DNA of 64,000 nt, taken from positions 24,429-88,428 of the forward strand of contig CANRCT010000006.1 of the NCBI GenBank assembly GCA_947629175.1, read 5' to 3'. This DNA comes from an uncultured Muribaculaceae bacterium (GTDB taxonomy: Bacteria; Bacteroidota; Bacteroidia; Bacteroidales; Muribaculaceae). This document shows, piece by piece, positions 56,144-64,000 of the stretch (the first letter of the stretch is position 1; each line of letters opens with the position of its first letter). The position numbers and the translations under genes are program-made. The notes under the pieces were generated by a model, which was not told the origin of the DNA, did not search any database, and worked only from the letters and a program-made list of their open reading frames with translations.

Positions 56144-58045
56144 ATGCACCCTATACGTATAAAACGCCTTTACAGATTCATGCTCAAGAGTTTCGTACCC
56201 TTGTTCGTGATGACGTTCTTCATATGCCTCTTCATCGTGATGATGCAGTTTCTATGGCGTTTCATTGACGATTTCGTAGGCAAAGGGCTTGGGATCGGAG
56301 TAATCGGAGAGCTGTTTTTCTACGCATCTCTGACGATGATACCGATGGCACTGCCTCTCGCCATACTGCTGGCGTCGCTGATGACATTCGGCAATCTCGG
56401 GGAACGCTTCGAACTGACTGCCATGAAAGCCTCAGGAGTGTCACTGCTCAAAGTGATGAGTCCGCTAATAGTGCTTGTGGCCCTGATAGCGATAGCGGCG
56501 TTCTTCTTCCAGAACAACGTATTGCCTGTAGCGCAGACAAAAATGTGGACTCTTCTGTATTCCATGCGCCAGAAATCTCCTGAACTTGAGATACCTGAAG
56601 GTGTATTCTATGACCAGATACCGGGATACAACCTTTACGTCAAGGAGAAAAACCGCGATAACGGCACTCTCTATCACATGATGATATATGACCTGTCGAA
56701 GGGTTTTGACAATGCAAGCGTGATACTGGCCGACTCCGGACGACTTGTCATGACTGAGGACAAAACCCATCTTGTATTGAGGATGTGGCAGGGTGAATCG
56801 TTCGAGAATCTCAAAGAGGCCGGAATGAGCAGCGCCAATGTGCCTTACAGACGCGAATCGTTTGACTATAAAGAGGTGCTCCTTAAATTCGATGCCAATT
56901 TCAACCGTATGGATGAAGATGGCATGCGCAACCAGTATGTAGGCAAAAACATAGCCGAATTACAGGAAACGATTGATTCGGTGCGTGGGGAAGTGGACAG
57001 CATCGGCTCTGAATATGCCAAAGCTGTACAGTCGGCCGGCCTCATGTCGATGCCTCTCACACGGGGCAATGACAGCACCGCCCTCGGTCAGGCGGTAGCC
57101 CGGAGCCTCAATGTCGACTCGGTGTTCCGAGGATCTACTTCAGCCTATGCGCTCAGCTATCTTCAGACGGCTCTTGAGAAGACCAAGCGTCAGCGTCAGG
57201 ACTATGAATTCAAAGGGTATGCCATGGCCGATAAACGCAAGACCATAAGGCGCCACGGGATAGAGCTTCAAAAGAAATTCACCCTGTCGTTTGCCTGCCT
57301 TGTGTTTTTCTTCATAGGCGCGCCTCTGGGAGCGATCATCCGCAAGGGTGGCCTCGGGATGCCTCTGGTCATATCGGTGTTCCTTTTCATTTTCTACTAC
57401 ATCATTGACAACACCGGCAACAAGATGGCGCGAGAAGGACGTCTGGAAGTGTGGGAAGGAATGTGGCTGAGCGCAGCCGTACTGCTGCCTCTGGGCATAT
57501 TCTTCACATACAAGGCCGTCAACGACTCGGCTGTGTTCAATCGCGACGCTTACGCCAATGCCATACGTCGTCTGCTCGGACGCGGTGAGGTGCGTTCGGT
57601 GCAGATGAAGGAGGTGATCATGGAGGAGGTAGCAAAGCCTGAAGCGCTGGAGCGTCTCCGCAATCTTTCGGAGCACGCATCCCTACTGCGTAAGGCAATC
57701 TCGGGCAGCATGAATTATATATCCTACTGGACCCGCGGAGTGCCTCGCGGCGATCTAAAGGCGCTGTCGGCCGAACTTGAGCAGACGGTGGAATATCTCG
57801 CCAACTCACGCGAGCGCCTTGTGGTCATGAAGCTCATGGACTATCCCATATTGCGCAGTCTGTGGATATATCACCCGACAGGTCTGCGATGGGTGGCGTG
57901 GAGCGCGATAATAATCTTTCCGATAGGCTTGCCGATATATCTGACAGGCCGACGCTCCATACGCCATCTTGACGGCGAGACAGCCACTATCGAAAAAGTA
58001 AGCAAAGAGGAGATGAAGCTTATCGAAGAGCGGCAGAAAGACTGA
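56144..58045 (+). CDS. LptF/LptG family permease (YjgP/YjgQ) with extended C-terminus
   Basis: 633 residues, while E. coli LptF/G have about 360. N-terminal spans and the jellyroll-type periplasmic region match the family: FMLKSFVPLFVMTFFICLFIV, LGERFELTAMKASGVSLLKV, and later SFACLVFFFIGAPLGAIIRKGGLGMP. After the final family span near residue 445 there is an additional soluble region rich in Glu/Leu and a last span RWVAWSAIIIFPIGLPIYLTG. These proteins form the membrane part of the LPS exporter. The long tail is common in Bacteroidota. It is followed by ribBA. Confidence 0.92.
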   Translation: MHPIRIKRLYRFMLKSFVPLFVMTFFICLFIVMMQFLWRFIDDFVGKGLGIGVIGELFFYASLTMIPMALPLAILLASLMTFGNLGERFELTAMKASGVSLLKVMSPLIVLVALIAIAAFFFQNNVLPVAQTKMWTLLYSMRQKSPELEIPEGVFYDQIPGYNLYVKEKNRDNGTLYHMMIYDLSKGFDNASVILADSGRLVMTEDKTHLVLRMWQGESFENLKEAGMSSANVPYRRESFDYKEVLLKFDANFNRMDEDGMRNQYVGKNIAELQETIDSVRGEVDSIGSEYAKAVQSAGLMSMPLTRGNDSTALGQAVARSLNVDSVFRGSTSAYALSYLQTALEKTKRQRQDYEFKGYAMADKRKTIRRHGIELQKKFTLSFACLVFFFIGAPLGAIIRKGGLGMPLVISVFLFIFYYIIDNTGNKMAREGRLEVWEGMWLSAAVLLPLGIFFTYKAVNDSAVFNRDAYANAIRRLLGRGEVRSVQMKEVIMEEVAKPEALERLRNLSEHASLLRKAISGSMNYISYWTRGVPRGDLKALSAELEQTVEYLANSRERLVVMKLMDYPILRSLWIYHPTGLRWVAWSAIIIFPIGLPIYLTGRRSIRHLDGETATIEKVSKEEMKLIEERQKD

Positions 58046-58099
58046 CATATAGAAATCAAACATATAAATAAACTGAAAAGGAAGCAAACCACCGGATAT

Positions 58100-59314
58100 A
58101 TGGAACAAATAAGACTCAACACCATTGAGGAAGCGATCGCAGACTTCCGCGAAGGGAAATTCGTGATAGTAGTGGATGACGAAGACCGTGAAAACGAAGG
58201 TGATCTCATCATGGCGGCGGAAAAGGCTACTCCGGAGAGCGTCAATTTCATGGTGACGAACGCCCGCGGAGAGCTTTGCGCTCCCCTGACCATATCGCGT
58301 TGCCGCGAGCTCGACCTGCCCCATCAGGTGGATGAAAACACTTCGATGCTCGGCACTCCGTTCACCATCACAGTAGACAAACTCGAAGGATGCACCACCG
58401 GAGTCTCGGCCCATGACCGGGCCGCCACGCTGCGCCATCTGTCGGATCCCGACGCCAAGCCGTCGGACTTCGGACGGCCGGGCCATGTGCATCCGCTTTA
58501 TGCGCAGGACGAGGGAGTGCTCCGCCGCCCGGGACACACGGAGGCGGCCATAGATCTCGCCCGTCTGGCCGGACTGCGCCCTGCCGCCACGCTGATAGAG
58601 ATACTCAATCCCGACGGCACCATGGCCCGCCTTCCGCAGCTGCGTGAAAAAGCCGACGAATGGGGCCTGAAACTGATCGCCATACGCGATCTGATAGCCT
58701 ACCGCATGCTCCGCGAATCCACAGTAGAGATGGGCGAGGAGGTGAATCTACCCACGGCCTACGGACATTTCCGCCTGATACCGTTCCGCCACAAACCCAC
58801 CGGACTGGAACATATAGCCCTGATAAAAGGCGATGTGACGACCGACGAGCCTGTGCTGGTACGTGTGCATTCATCATGCGCAACGGGCGACATCTTCGCA
58901 TCGCGCAGATGTGACTGCGGCGAGCAGCTCCACCGCTCCATGCAGGCTATAGAGCGCGAAGGGCGCGGTGTGGTGCTATACCTCAGTCAGGAGGGTCGCG
59001 GCATAGGGCTTATGGAGAAGATACGTGCCTACAAGCTTCAGGAAGAGGGACTCGACACTGTCGACGCCAATCTTCACCTCGGCCACAAGGCCGATGAGCG
59101 CGATTACGGAGTGGGAGCTCAGATTCTCCACCGTCTCGGCGTAAGAAAAATGAGGCTGATGACCAATAATCCTAAAAAGCGCATAGGACTTGAAGGATAC
59201 GGCCTGCAGGTGTCGGAGATAGTGCCAATAGAGATTGAGCCCAACGACGACAACCGTTTCTATATGCACACCAAGAAAGAGCGCATGGGTCACAAGCTTC
59301 ACAACGTAGACTGA
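58100..59314 (+). CDS. ribBA: Bifunctional 3,4-dihydroxy-2-butanone-4-phosphate synthase / GTP cyclohydrolase II
   Basis: 404 residues. N-terminal DHBP synthase with [16 protein letters not shown] near residue 25 and [12 protein letters not shown]-terminal GTP cyclohydrolase II with zinc cysteines [18 protein letters not shown] near 255-270 and the GTP/active region [21 protein letters not shown]. Makes two riboflavin precursors from ribulose 5-phosphate and GTP. No FMN riboswitch is evident in the 54 nt before it. Its TGA overlaps the start of the following lipoprotein gene (TGATG). Confidence 0.97.
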   Translation: MEQIRLNTIEEAIADFREGKFVIVVDDEDRENEGDLIMAAEKATPESVNFMVTNARGELCAPLTISRCRELDLPHQVDENTSMLGTPFTITVDKLEGCTTGVSAHDRAATLRHLSDPDAKPSDFGRPGHVHPLYAQDEGVLRRPGHTEAAIDLARLAGLRPAATLIEILNPDGTMARLPQLREKADEWGLKLIAIRDLIAYRMLRESTVEMGEEVNLPTAYGHFRLIPFRHKPTGLEHIALIKGDVTTDEPVLVRVHSSCATGDIFASRRCDCGEQLHRSMQAIEREGRGVVLYLSQEGRGIGLMEKIRAYKLQEEGLDTVDANLHLGHKADERDYGVGAQILHRLGVRKMRLMTNNPKKRIGLEGYGLQVSEIVPIEIEPNDDNRFYMHTKKERMGHKLHNVD

Positions 59315-61305
59315 TGTTCCTGACTGAAAAGACTCTCCGCAATCTGGCGCGTCGGATCGCGATGGCGTCGCTGACTGTCATCGCGGCCGGGTTATGCTCG
59401 TGCGGATCCGACAGAGCTTACTCCCCCGAACTCACCAAAGCCCTCGACAGGGCCGGCAACAACCGTCATGAGCTCGTCAGCGTGCTCGAACACTATGAGA
59501 ACGAGCCTGAAAAGCTTGCCGCCGCCGACTATCTGATCTCCAATATGCAGGGCCATTATTCCTATCAAGGCCCCGAGCTCGACTCCCTGGAAACATTTCT
59601 GGCGAAACTCACACGAAAGGAAGTGGACTTTTTCTTCACTGCCGAGGAGCTCAAACGCTGGAACAAGTTTTCTCTCGTCAATCTGCCACGAAAAGACGAT
59701 CTGAAAAATGTCACGTCAGAAATCCTCATTGAGAACATAGATCTGGCTTTTCAGCAATGGAAAAAGAGATCATGGAACAGGAATCTGGAATTTGAGGACT
59801 TCTGCGAACTGCTGCTGCCATATTCAATCAGCGACGACACACCTGTAAAATGGCGCAAGACCTACGCCGAACACTACAATCATGTCCTTGACTCGCTTTA
59901 CAGGGGCGATGACGTGATTGAAGCGGCCATGATACTGTTCAAATATATCCAGAGCGAAAAATGGATCTTCAACGACCAGTTGCTCACGCCACACCGCACA
60001 GCAATGAATCTGTTCCGCAACAGGGTGGGCTACAGCCGCGACTGGTGTGATCTTCTCATGTACGCCATGCGGTCGTGCGGTATTCCCGTGACATCCGACA
60101 ATGTCATGTACTCGCCCGACAACCACTATTCCTACCAGTGGATAGTGGTGCGCGATCCCGAGACATCGTCGTATTACCCCATCGGGCTTGACGATTATGT
60201 GCCTGACCGCCGCCGCAGACCGAGTTCGCCGCGGACAATGGGCAAGGTGTACCGTCTGTCATACAGACGCCAGGAAGAAAGGATGGCACGTCTCAACGAT
60301 GTACGTTCCCTCCCCACGCGCCTTAACAACCCTTTTTTCCAGGATGTCACCAGCGACTATTTCGGGCACAACAGCACCACGGTGCCGGTGAGACTTCCCG
60401 CCAAGGAGAGCGCCTATCTCGGACTATGGACCGAAGGGAGCTGGGAAATCATCGGTACGGGACATCGCGAAGGTGAATCAGTGACATTCCATGATCTGGA
60501 GCCGGGAGTGATCTTCGCACCGGTCCGTCATACACCCGAAGGATTCATACCGTGCGGCGACGCTTTCTTCCTGAAAAGCGACTCCACCGTGAGCATACTG
60601 CGTCCCGAACCGGAGCGGGCAGTCAAGAAGGTGCGCATACGTCGTATGACCCCTTTCACAAACGTAATGGCAATGCGTATGTCGAAGCATCTTCACGGAT
60701 ATACCATCATGGCATCCGCTGACTATGCATTCACTGATCCAGATACAATCTTCACGGTTCACGACACAGACACCATATATACCGACCTGCTCAACATCGC
60801 GTTGCCACAGGACAAACCTTACCGGTATCTGCGCATGAGCGCTCCGGAGGGGAAACGGTTCAGTATCGGCGAGATGGACATTTACGACGACAAGGAGATG
60901 AAGCAGCGGCGTGTATGTCCGGTCATAGAAAAATTCCCGGCCAATTTCAATTCCGACTACCTGCAGGACTACAATCTGTCGACCCGCTTCACTCTGCCAG
61001 CCGACAGGAATTTCTTCACCTACGATCTCAACGGCAAGCCGGCGGCCGTGGTATCGGTGTCGTTTCATACCGACGGAAATTTCATATATGAGGACAGTGA
61101 ATACGAGGTGTATTACCTCGCTTCCGACGGTGAATGGACAAAGATTGCCGACGTAGTGGCCAAAGCCTCGTATATCGACGTCGTGGCGCCTGCCAATGCG
61201 CTTCTGCTGATCTGCCGGAAGAATTCCGATCTAAGAGGCCAGGCATTCATATTCGAGAACGGACGCCAGCTGTATTCCTACAACCTGGCACGGCTCAACC
61301 GTTGA
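59314..61305 (+). CDS. Transglutaminase-like lipoprotein
   Basis: 663 residues. Signal peptide with lipobox region GLCSC (C30 likely). Middle segment NLEFEDFCELLLPYSISDD is typical of Bacteroidota transglutaminase-like lipoproteins, and the catalytic-type segment VGYSRDWCDLLMYAMRSCGIP near 235-255 contains the expected cysteine and the later YSPDNHYSYQWIVV gives a likely histidine and acidic partner. The C-terminal half has strands such as YRYLRMSAPEGKRFSIGEMDIYDD resembling carbohydrate-binding discoidin domains. It is probably a periplasmic or surface protease-fold or transglutaminase protein; substrate unknown. Coupled to ribBA by TGATG overlap. Confidence 0.78.
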   Translation: MFLTEKTLRNLARRIAMASLTVIAAGLCSCGSDRAYSPELTKALDRAGNNRHELVSVLEHYENEPEKLAAADYLISNMQGHYSYQGPELDSLETFLAKLTRKEVDFFFTAEELKRWNKFSLVNLPRKDDLKNVTSEILIENIDLAFQQWKKRSWNRNLEFEDFCELLLPYSISDDTPVKWRKTYAEHYNHVLDSLYRGDDVIEAAMILFKYIQSEKWIFNDQLLTPHRTAMNLFRNRVGYSRDWCDLLMYAMRSCGIPVTSDNVMYSPDNHYSYQWIVVRDPETSSYYPIGLDDYVPDRRRRPSSPRTMGKVYRLSYRRQEERMARLNDVRSLPTRLNNPFFQDVTSDYFGHNSTTVPVRLPAKESAYLGLWTEGSWEIIGTGHREGESVTFHDLEPGVIFAPVRHTPEGFIPCGDAFFLKSDSTVSILRPEPERAVKKVRIRRMTPFTNVMAMRMSKHLHGYTIMASADYAFTDPDTIFTVHDTDTIYTDLLNIALPQDKPYRYLRMSAPEGKRFSIGEMDIYDDKEMKQRRVCPVIEKFPANFNSDYLQDYNLSTRFTLPADRNFFTYDLNGKPAAVVSVSFHTDGNFIYEDSEYEVYYLASDGEWTKIADVVAKASYIDVVAPANALLLICRKNSDLRGQAFIFENGRQLYSYNLARLNR

Positions 61306-61311
61306 GAATTA

Positions 61312-61343
61312 TTTGGCCGAGAGCGAAATAAATAGTAACTTTG
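61312..61343 (+). promoter_or_regulatory. Promoter of ilvE
   Basis: TTTG (61312-61315), 20-nt spacer, TAACTTTG (61336-61343): exact consensus, 45 nt before the ilvE start. It begins 7 nt after the stop of the preceding gene. Confidence 0.75.
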
Positions 61344-61387
61344 TCGCACTAAACCATACAAAATCTTATCCACATATCATCAACGTC

Positions 61388-62416
61388 ATGGATCAGGAAC
61401 TTGACTGGGCTAACCTTTCATTCGGTTACATCCCTACCGACTACAACGTGCGCTGCCGCTATCACGACGGCCGCTGGGGCGAGATAGAAGTATCATCGTC
61501 AGATACGATCAACATGCACATGGCCGCCACATCACTCCATTACGGCCAGGAAATATTCGAGGGGCTTAAAGCTTTCCGCGGCGCCGACGGCAAGGTACGC
61601 ATTTTCCGTCTGGAGGAGAACGCCAAGCGCATTATATCTTCGGCCAACGGTATCAAGATGGCCCCTGTCCCTGTGGAACTGTTCCGGAAGATGGTCATAA
61701 AGGCCGTGGAACTCAACGCCCGTTTCATCCCGCCTTACGGAAGCGGTGCGTCGCTCTACATTCGCCCTCTCGAACTGGGCATGAGCGCTCAGATCGGGGT
61801 GCATCCGTCATCGGAATATCTGTTCATGGTGATGGTGACACCTGTCGGTCCATATTTCAAAGAGGGCTTCAAGCCCACCAACATATGCATCATGCGCGAG
61901 TTTGACAGAGTGGCTCCCAAGGGCACCGGACGCTGGAAAGTGGGAGGCAACTACGCCGCCAGTCTGGAAGCCGGCGAGCGTGCTCATGAGCTGGGTTACT
62001 CGGCCGTGCTTTATCTCGACCCACGCGAAAAGAAATATGTCGACGAATGTGGGCCGGCCAATTTCTTCGCCATCAAACAGGGCAAATACATCACTCCGGC
62101 ATCCGAATCGATTCTGCCGTCGGTGACCAACCGCAGCCTGATGCAGCTCGCGCGCGACATGGGCATAGAGGTGGAAGAGAGGCATATTCCTCTTGAAGAA
62201 CTCGCCGAGATCGACGAAGCAGGCGCCTGCGGAACGGCAGCCGTGGCATCGCCCGTAGCGGAGATCCACGACCTCGACACCGGCATCAATTATATCGTGG
62301 CAAAAGACCACAAGCCCGGCCCAATCACCACCCGCCTCTACGAGAAACTTCGCGCCGTTCAGCTCGGCGAGGAGCCCGACGTCCACGGATGGAACACCAT
62401 TGTGGAGGGAATCTGA
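61388..62416 (+). CDS. ilvE: Branched-chain amino acid aminotransferase
   Basis: 342 residues from ATG 61388; the longer frame to 61313 crosses the promoter. Fold-type IV PLP enzyme with the Schiff-base lysine at K184 in GTGRWKVGGNYAASL and the family landmarks FEGLKAFRGADGKVRIFR and YIRPLELGMSAQIGVHPSSEY. C-terminal GACGTAAVASPVAEI is the phosphate-binding strand. It transfers amino groups among Val, Leu, Ile and their 2-keto acids. Its TGA overlaps the start of the HD-domain gene (TGATG). Confidence 0.96.
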   Translation: MDQELDWANLSFGYIPTDYNVRCRYHDGRWGEIEVSSSDTINMHMAATSLHYGQEIFEGLKAFRGADGKVRIFRLEENAKRIISSANGIKMAPVPVELFRKMVIKAVELNARFIPPYGSGASLYIRPLELGMSAQIGVHPSSEYLFMVMVTPVGPYFKEGFKPTNICIMREFDRVAPKGTGRWKVGGNYAASLEAGERAHELGYSAVLYLDPREKKYVDECGPANFFAIKQGKYITPASESILPSVTNRSLMQLARDMGIEVEERHIPLEELAEIDEAGACGTAAVASPVAEIHDLDTGINYIVAKDHKPGPITTRLYEKLRAVQLGEEPDVHGWNTIVEGI

Positions 62417-62970
62417 TGAAAGCGTATCAGTCTCTGATCGACAGATATTATCCCGAAGGGTCACCCCTTCGGGATATTTTTCTACGCCACAGCCGCGCAG
62501 TAGCGTCTCTGGCTCTTGAGATAGCCGACCGCTGCCATCTGCCGCTTGACCGTGCAATGGTGGAGGAAGCTGCCATGCTCCACGACATAGGCATATTCCT
62601 GACTGATGCGCCCGGCATACACTGCCATGGCACGGCTCCCTACATAGCCCACGGATATCTCGGAGCCGATCTGCTCCGAAAAGAGCATTTCAGCGAGGCT
62701 ACGGCCCGCGTTGCCGAGCGCCATACCGGCTCCGGAATCACGTCGGCCGATATCACCGATCAGCATCTGCCACTGCCATCCGACCGCTCATATATGCCGG
62801 AAAGTCTGCTTGAACGGCTGATATGCTATGCCGACAAATTCTATTCTAAAAGCGGCGACATGAAACGGAAAAGCCTTGACAGGGTCAAGGCTTCACAGGC
62901 GCGTATTTCAGAAACTACGCTAAAACGGTTCGAGTCGCTTCACGATGAATTCAGGGCGGGGACCGATTAA
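62416..62970 (+). CDS. HD domain hydrolase
   Basis: 184 residues from ATG 62416, which overlaps the ilvE stop. HD-domain metal ligands are H25 (FLRHSRAVA), the paired HD at 56-57 (MLHDIGIF), and a later His in VAERHTGSG. HD phosphohydrolases act on nucleotides or nucleotide-like substrates; this small form of unknown substrate is common in Bacteroidota, where YYPEGSPLRDIFLRHS-type starts are typical. The DNA at codons 12-22 also forms a perfect intrinsic terminator (62449-62481), treated separately. The 3' end overlaps the opposing EEP gene by 4 nt. Confidence 0.9.
   Translation: MKAYQSLIDRYYPEGSPLRDIFLRHSRAVASLALEIADRCHLPLDRAMVEEAAMLHDIGIFLTDAPGIHCHGTAPYIAHGYLGADLLRKEHFSEATARVAERHTGSGITSADITDQHLPLPSDRSYMPESLLERLICYADKFYSKSGDMKRKSLDRVKASQARISETTLKRFESLHDEFRAGTD
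62449..62481 (+). terminator. Perfect intrinsic terminator inside the HD-domain coding sequence
   Basis: Stem TATCCCGAAGGG (62449-62460) / CCCTTCGGGATA (62465-62476), 12 bp, loop TCAC, followed by TTTTT (62477-62481). It sits 34 nt after the HD start and could end ilvE transcripts when the mRNA is not occupied by ribosomes. Confidence 0.8.
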
Positions 62971-63884
62971 AGCACCACTGTGGCTCTAACAGGAAAATGA
63001 TCCGAAGGGACACGCGCTTTGAAATTGCCTATTTTGAGCTCGGATGGTGCGTTGGCGCTTGCCGGCGCCACCTCGCCGCCCTCGTCAGTGCGGTATGTGT
63101 CGGTCAGAATCCCATATTTCTCCACCCTGATGCCGGGGCTTACGAATATATGGTCGATCCGCTGGTCGGAGAAAGCGTCGGTGCGGTAATCGTTGAATGT
63201 TCCGTTGGTCTCATATACAAGTGCAGCACGGTCGTGTGAGTCATACAATCCGCATTCAAGCACCGTCCGATAGGCATCGCTCCTCTGATCCACCTTGAAA
63301 TCACCGGTCAGCATGGCGGGCAGGCTATCGCCCAGTTGCATGATCTTGTCGCGGATCAGCCGGGCGCTCTCGCGGCGGGCTATCGTCCCGACGTGATCCA
63401 TGTGAAGGTTGAACATCAGAAATTCACGACCCGTAGGCAGGTGTCGGAAATGTCCCCACGTACAGATCCTGACGCATGCCGCGTCCCATCCCAGACCAGG
63501 CACTTCAGGATTCTCCGAAAGCCAGAAATCGCCGTGATCAACCAGCTCAAACAGATCCTTACGGTAGAATATGGCCGAATGCTCCCCTGCCTTGTCGCCG
63601 TCGTCCCTTCCCCGCCCGATAAAACCATAGCCGGGCAGCGCGTCTTGCAGATCATCAAGCTGGCTGCGAAAACCTTCCTGAGTACCGAATATATCGAAAT
63701 CGTGGAATCTGATCAGATCGGCTACCACCTGCCGGCGCCGCTGCCATGAATCGCCGCGAGCATCGTCGTCGGCATTAAGCTGCCTGATATTATATGTGGC
63801 GACATTAAACCTTGCGCTGTCGGCCGGCGCTGCTGTCAGCCCGGCGGCTGCCATTACCACCGCTATAAACGTGATAAATCTCAT
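62967..63884 (-). CDS. Endonuclease/exonuclease/phosphatase family protein (secreted)
   Basis: 305 residues. Signal peptide MRFITFIAVVMAAAGLTAAP. EEP fold motifs: NVATYNIR near 27-34, GTQEG near 68 (metal-binding Glu), NLHMDHVG near 160 (catalytic His), RIDHIFVS near 245 and SDHFPV near 297. The usual catalytic GDFN reads GDFK, with Lys at position 197 where Asn is normally found; the codon is AAG. Bacteroidota relatives are periplasmic phosphodiesterases or sphingomyelinase-like enzymes. The substitution may impair or alter activity. It faces the HD gene, overlapping by 4 nt. Confidence 0.85.
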   Translation of the reverse strand: MRFITFIAVVMAAAGLTAAPADSARFNVATYNIRQLNADDDARGDSWQRRRQVVADLIRFHDFDIFGTQEGFRSQLDDLQDALPGYGFIGRGRDDGDKAGEHSAIFYRKDLFELVDHGDFWLSENPEVPGLGWDAACVRICTWGHFRHLPTGREFLMFNLHMDHVGTIARRESARLIRDKIMQLGDSLPAMLTGDFKVDQRSDAYRTVLECGLYDSHDRAALVYETNGTFNDYRTDAFSDQRIDHIFVSPGIRVEKYGILTDTYRTDEGGEVAPASANAPSELKIGNFKARVPSDHFPVRATVVL

Positions 63885-63906
63885 AATGTGTAACGATTTG
63901 TTTACG

Positions 63907-63914
63907 CAAAATTA
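63907..63914 (-). promoter_or_regulatory. -7 box of the EEP gene
   Basis: Minus strand TAATTTTG, exact -7 consensus, about 22 nt before the start at 63884. -33 box not clear in the AT-rich stretch. Confidence 0.5.
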
Positions 63915-63965
63915 CATAATTTTTTTATTGCTGTCCGATAAAACTTTTTGAGACAGGTACGAAAT

Positions 63966-63998
63966 AAGGGCTGGCACCTATTGCAGGAGTCAGCCCTT
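63966..63998. terminator. Hairpin at the right edge
   Basis: 8-bp stem AAGGGCTG / CAGCCCTT around a 17-nt loop. It probably terminates a gene beyond the window, on the minus strand if that gene ends here; which gene cannot be seen. Confidence 0.5.
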
Positions 63999-64000
63999 TA

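Overview
The window is a 64 kb piece of a Bacteroidota chromosome, most likely order Bacteroidales and possibly Muribaculaceae. This rests on gene content (BtuG-like beta-propeller, DUF5119/DUF3575/fimbrillin proteins, FISUMP-type domain, Rho with a long disordered insert, thrS-infC-rpmI-rplT order) and on many promoters of the Bacteroidales type TTTG-N19..21-TAnnTTTG. Genus placement is inference. Most of the window looks like ordinary, fairly GC-rich, tightly packed chromosome; many neighbouring genes share ATGA or TGATG start/stop overlaps.

Layout: 1-844, AT-rich partial secreted protein. 1151-6595, translation genes (rplT, rpmI, infC, thrS) and rho. 6950-7023, a CAT-anticodon tRNA. 7127-12448, threonine aldolase, ROK kinase, fmt, M3 peptidase. 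12445-19642, TPR protein, trkH, trkA, dxs and a small membrane ORF in one transcription unit. 19989-27562, a fimbrial locus: a plus-strand fimbrillin/FISUMP lipoprotein facing a minus-strand operon (OmpA-like/DUF3575, DUF5119, fimbrillin). 27754-31866, operon mini-CreD, CreD, LTA-synthase-like enzyme, MerR regulator. 31990-37555, vitamin B12 uptake operon (btuB, btuG-like, btuF, btuC) under a cobalamin riboswitch. 37641-40793, AlkD-like, YjbR-like, cysteine desulfidase-like and an outer membrane barrel. 40996-47324, TM2 protein followed by a thiamin operon (thiD, thiS, tenI-like, thiE, thiG, thiC, thiH). 47519-63884, mixed housekeeping (ABC-F, purA, Fur family, DJ-1 family, apbE, GNAT, amidase, lptF/G, ribBA, transglutaminase-like lipoprotein, ilvE, HD hydrolase, EEP hydrolase).

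The least ordinary part is 19989-27662. The plus-strand fimbrillin gene is broken in frame exactly at a T8 run. The first gene of the opposing operon is broken at a short GCGCGC run. A C10 tract sits where the -33 promoter element of that operon should be. The two units converge on an approximately 0.9 kb GC-rich island made of nested, diverged inverted repeats with no credible protein. No other gene in the window appears frameshifted, so slippage-driven on/off variation of surface fimbriae is a reasonable hypothesis, although assembly error at homopolymers cannot be excluded from one sequence.

Other points of note: a perfect intrinsic terminator hairpin inside the first codons of the HD-domain gene; a thiamin operon with no TPP riboswitch and no thiF; a B12 locus without the BtuD ATPase; and an ABC-F protein whose second ATP site has lost its P-loop.
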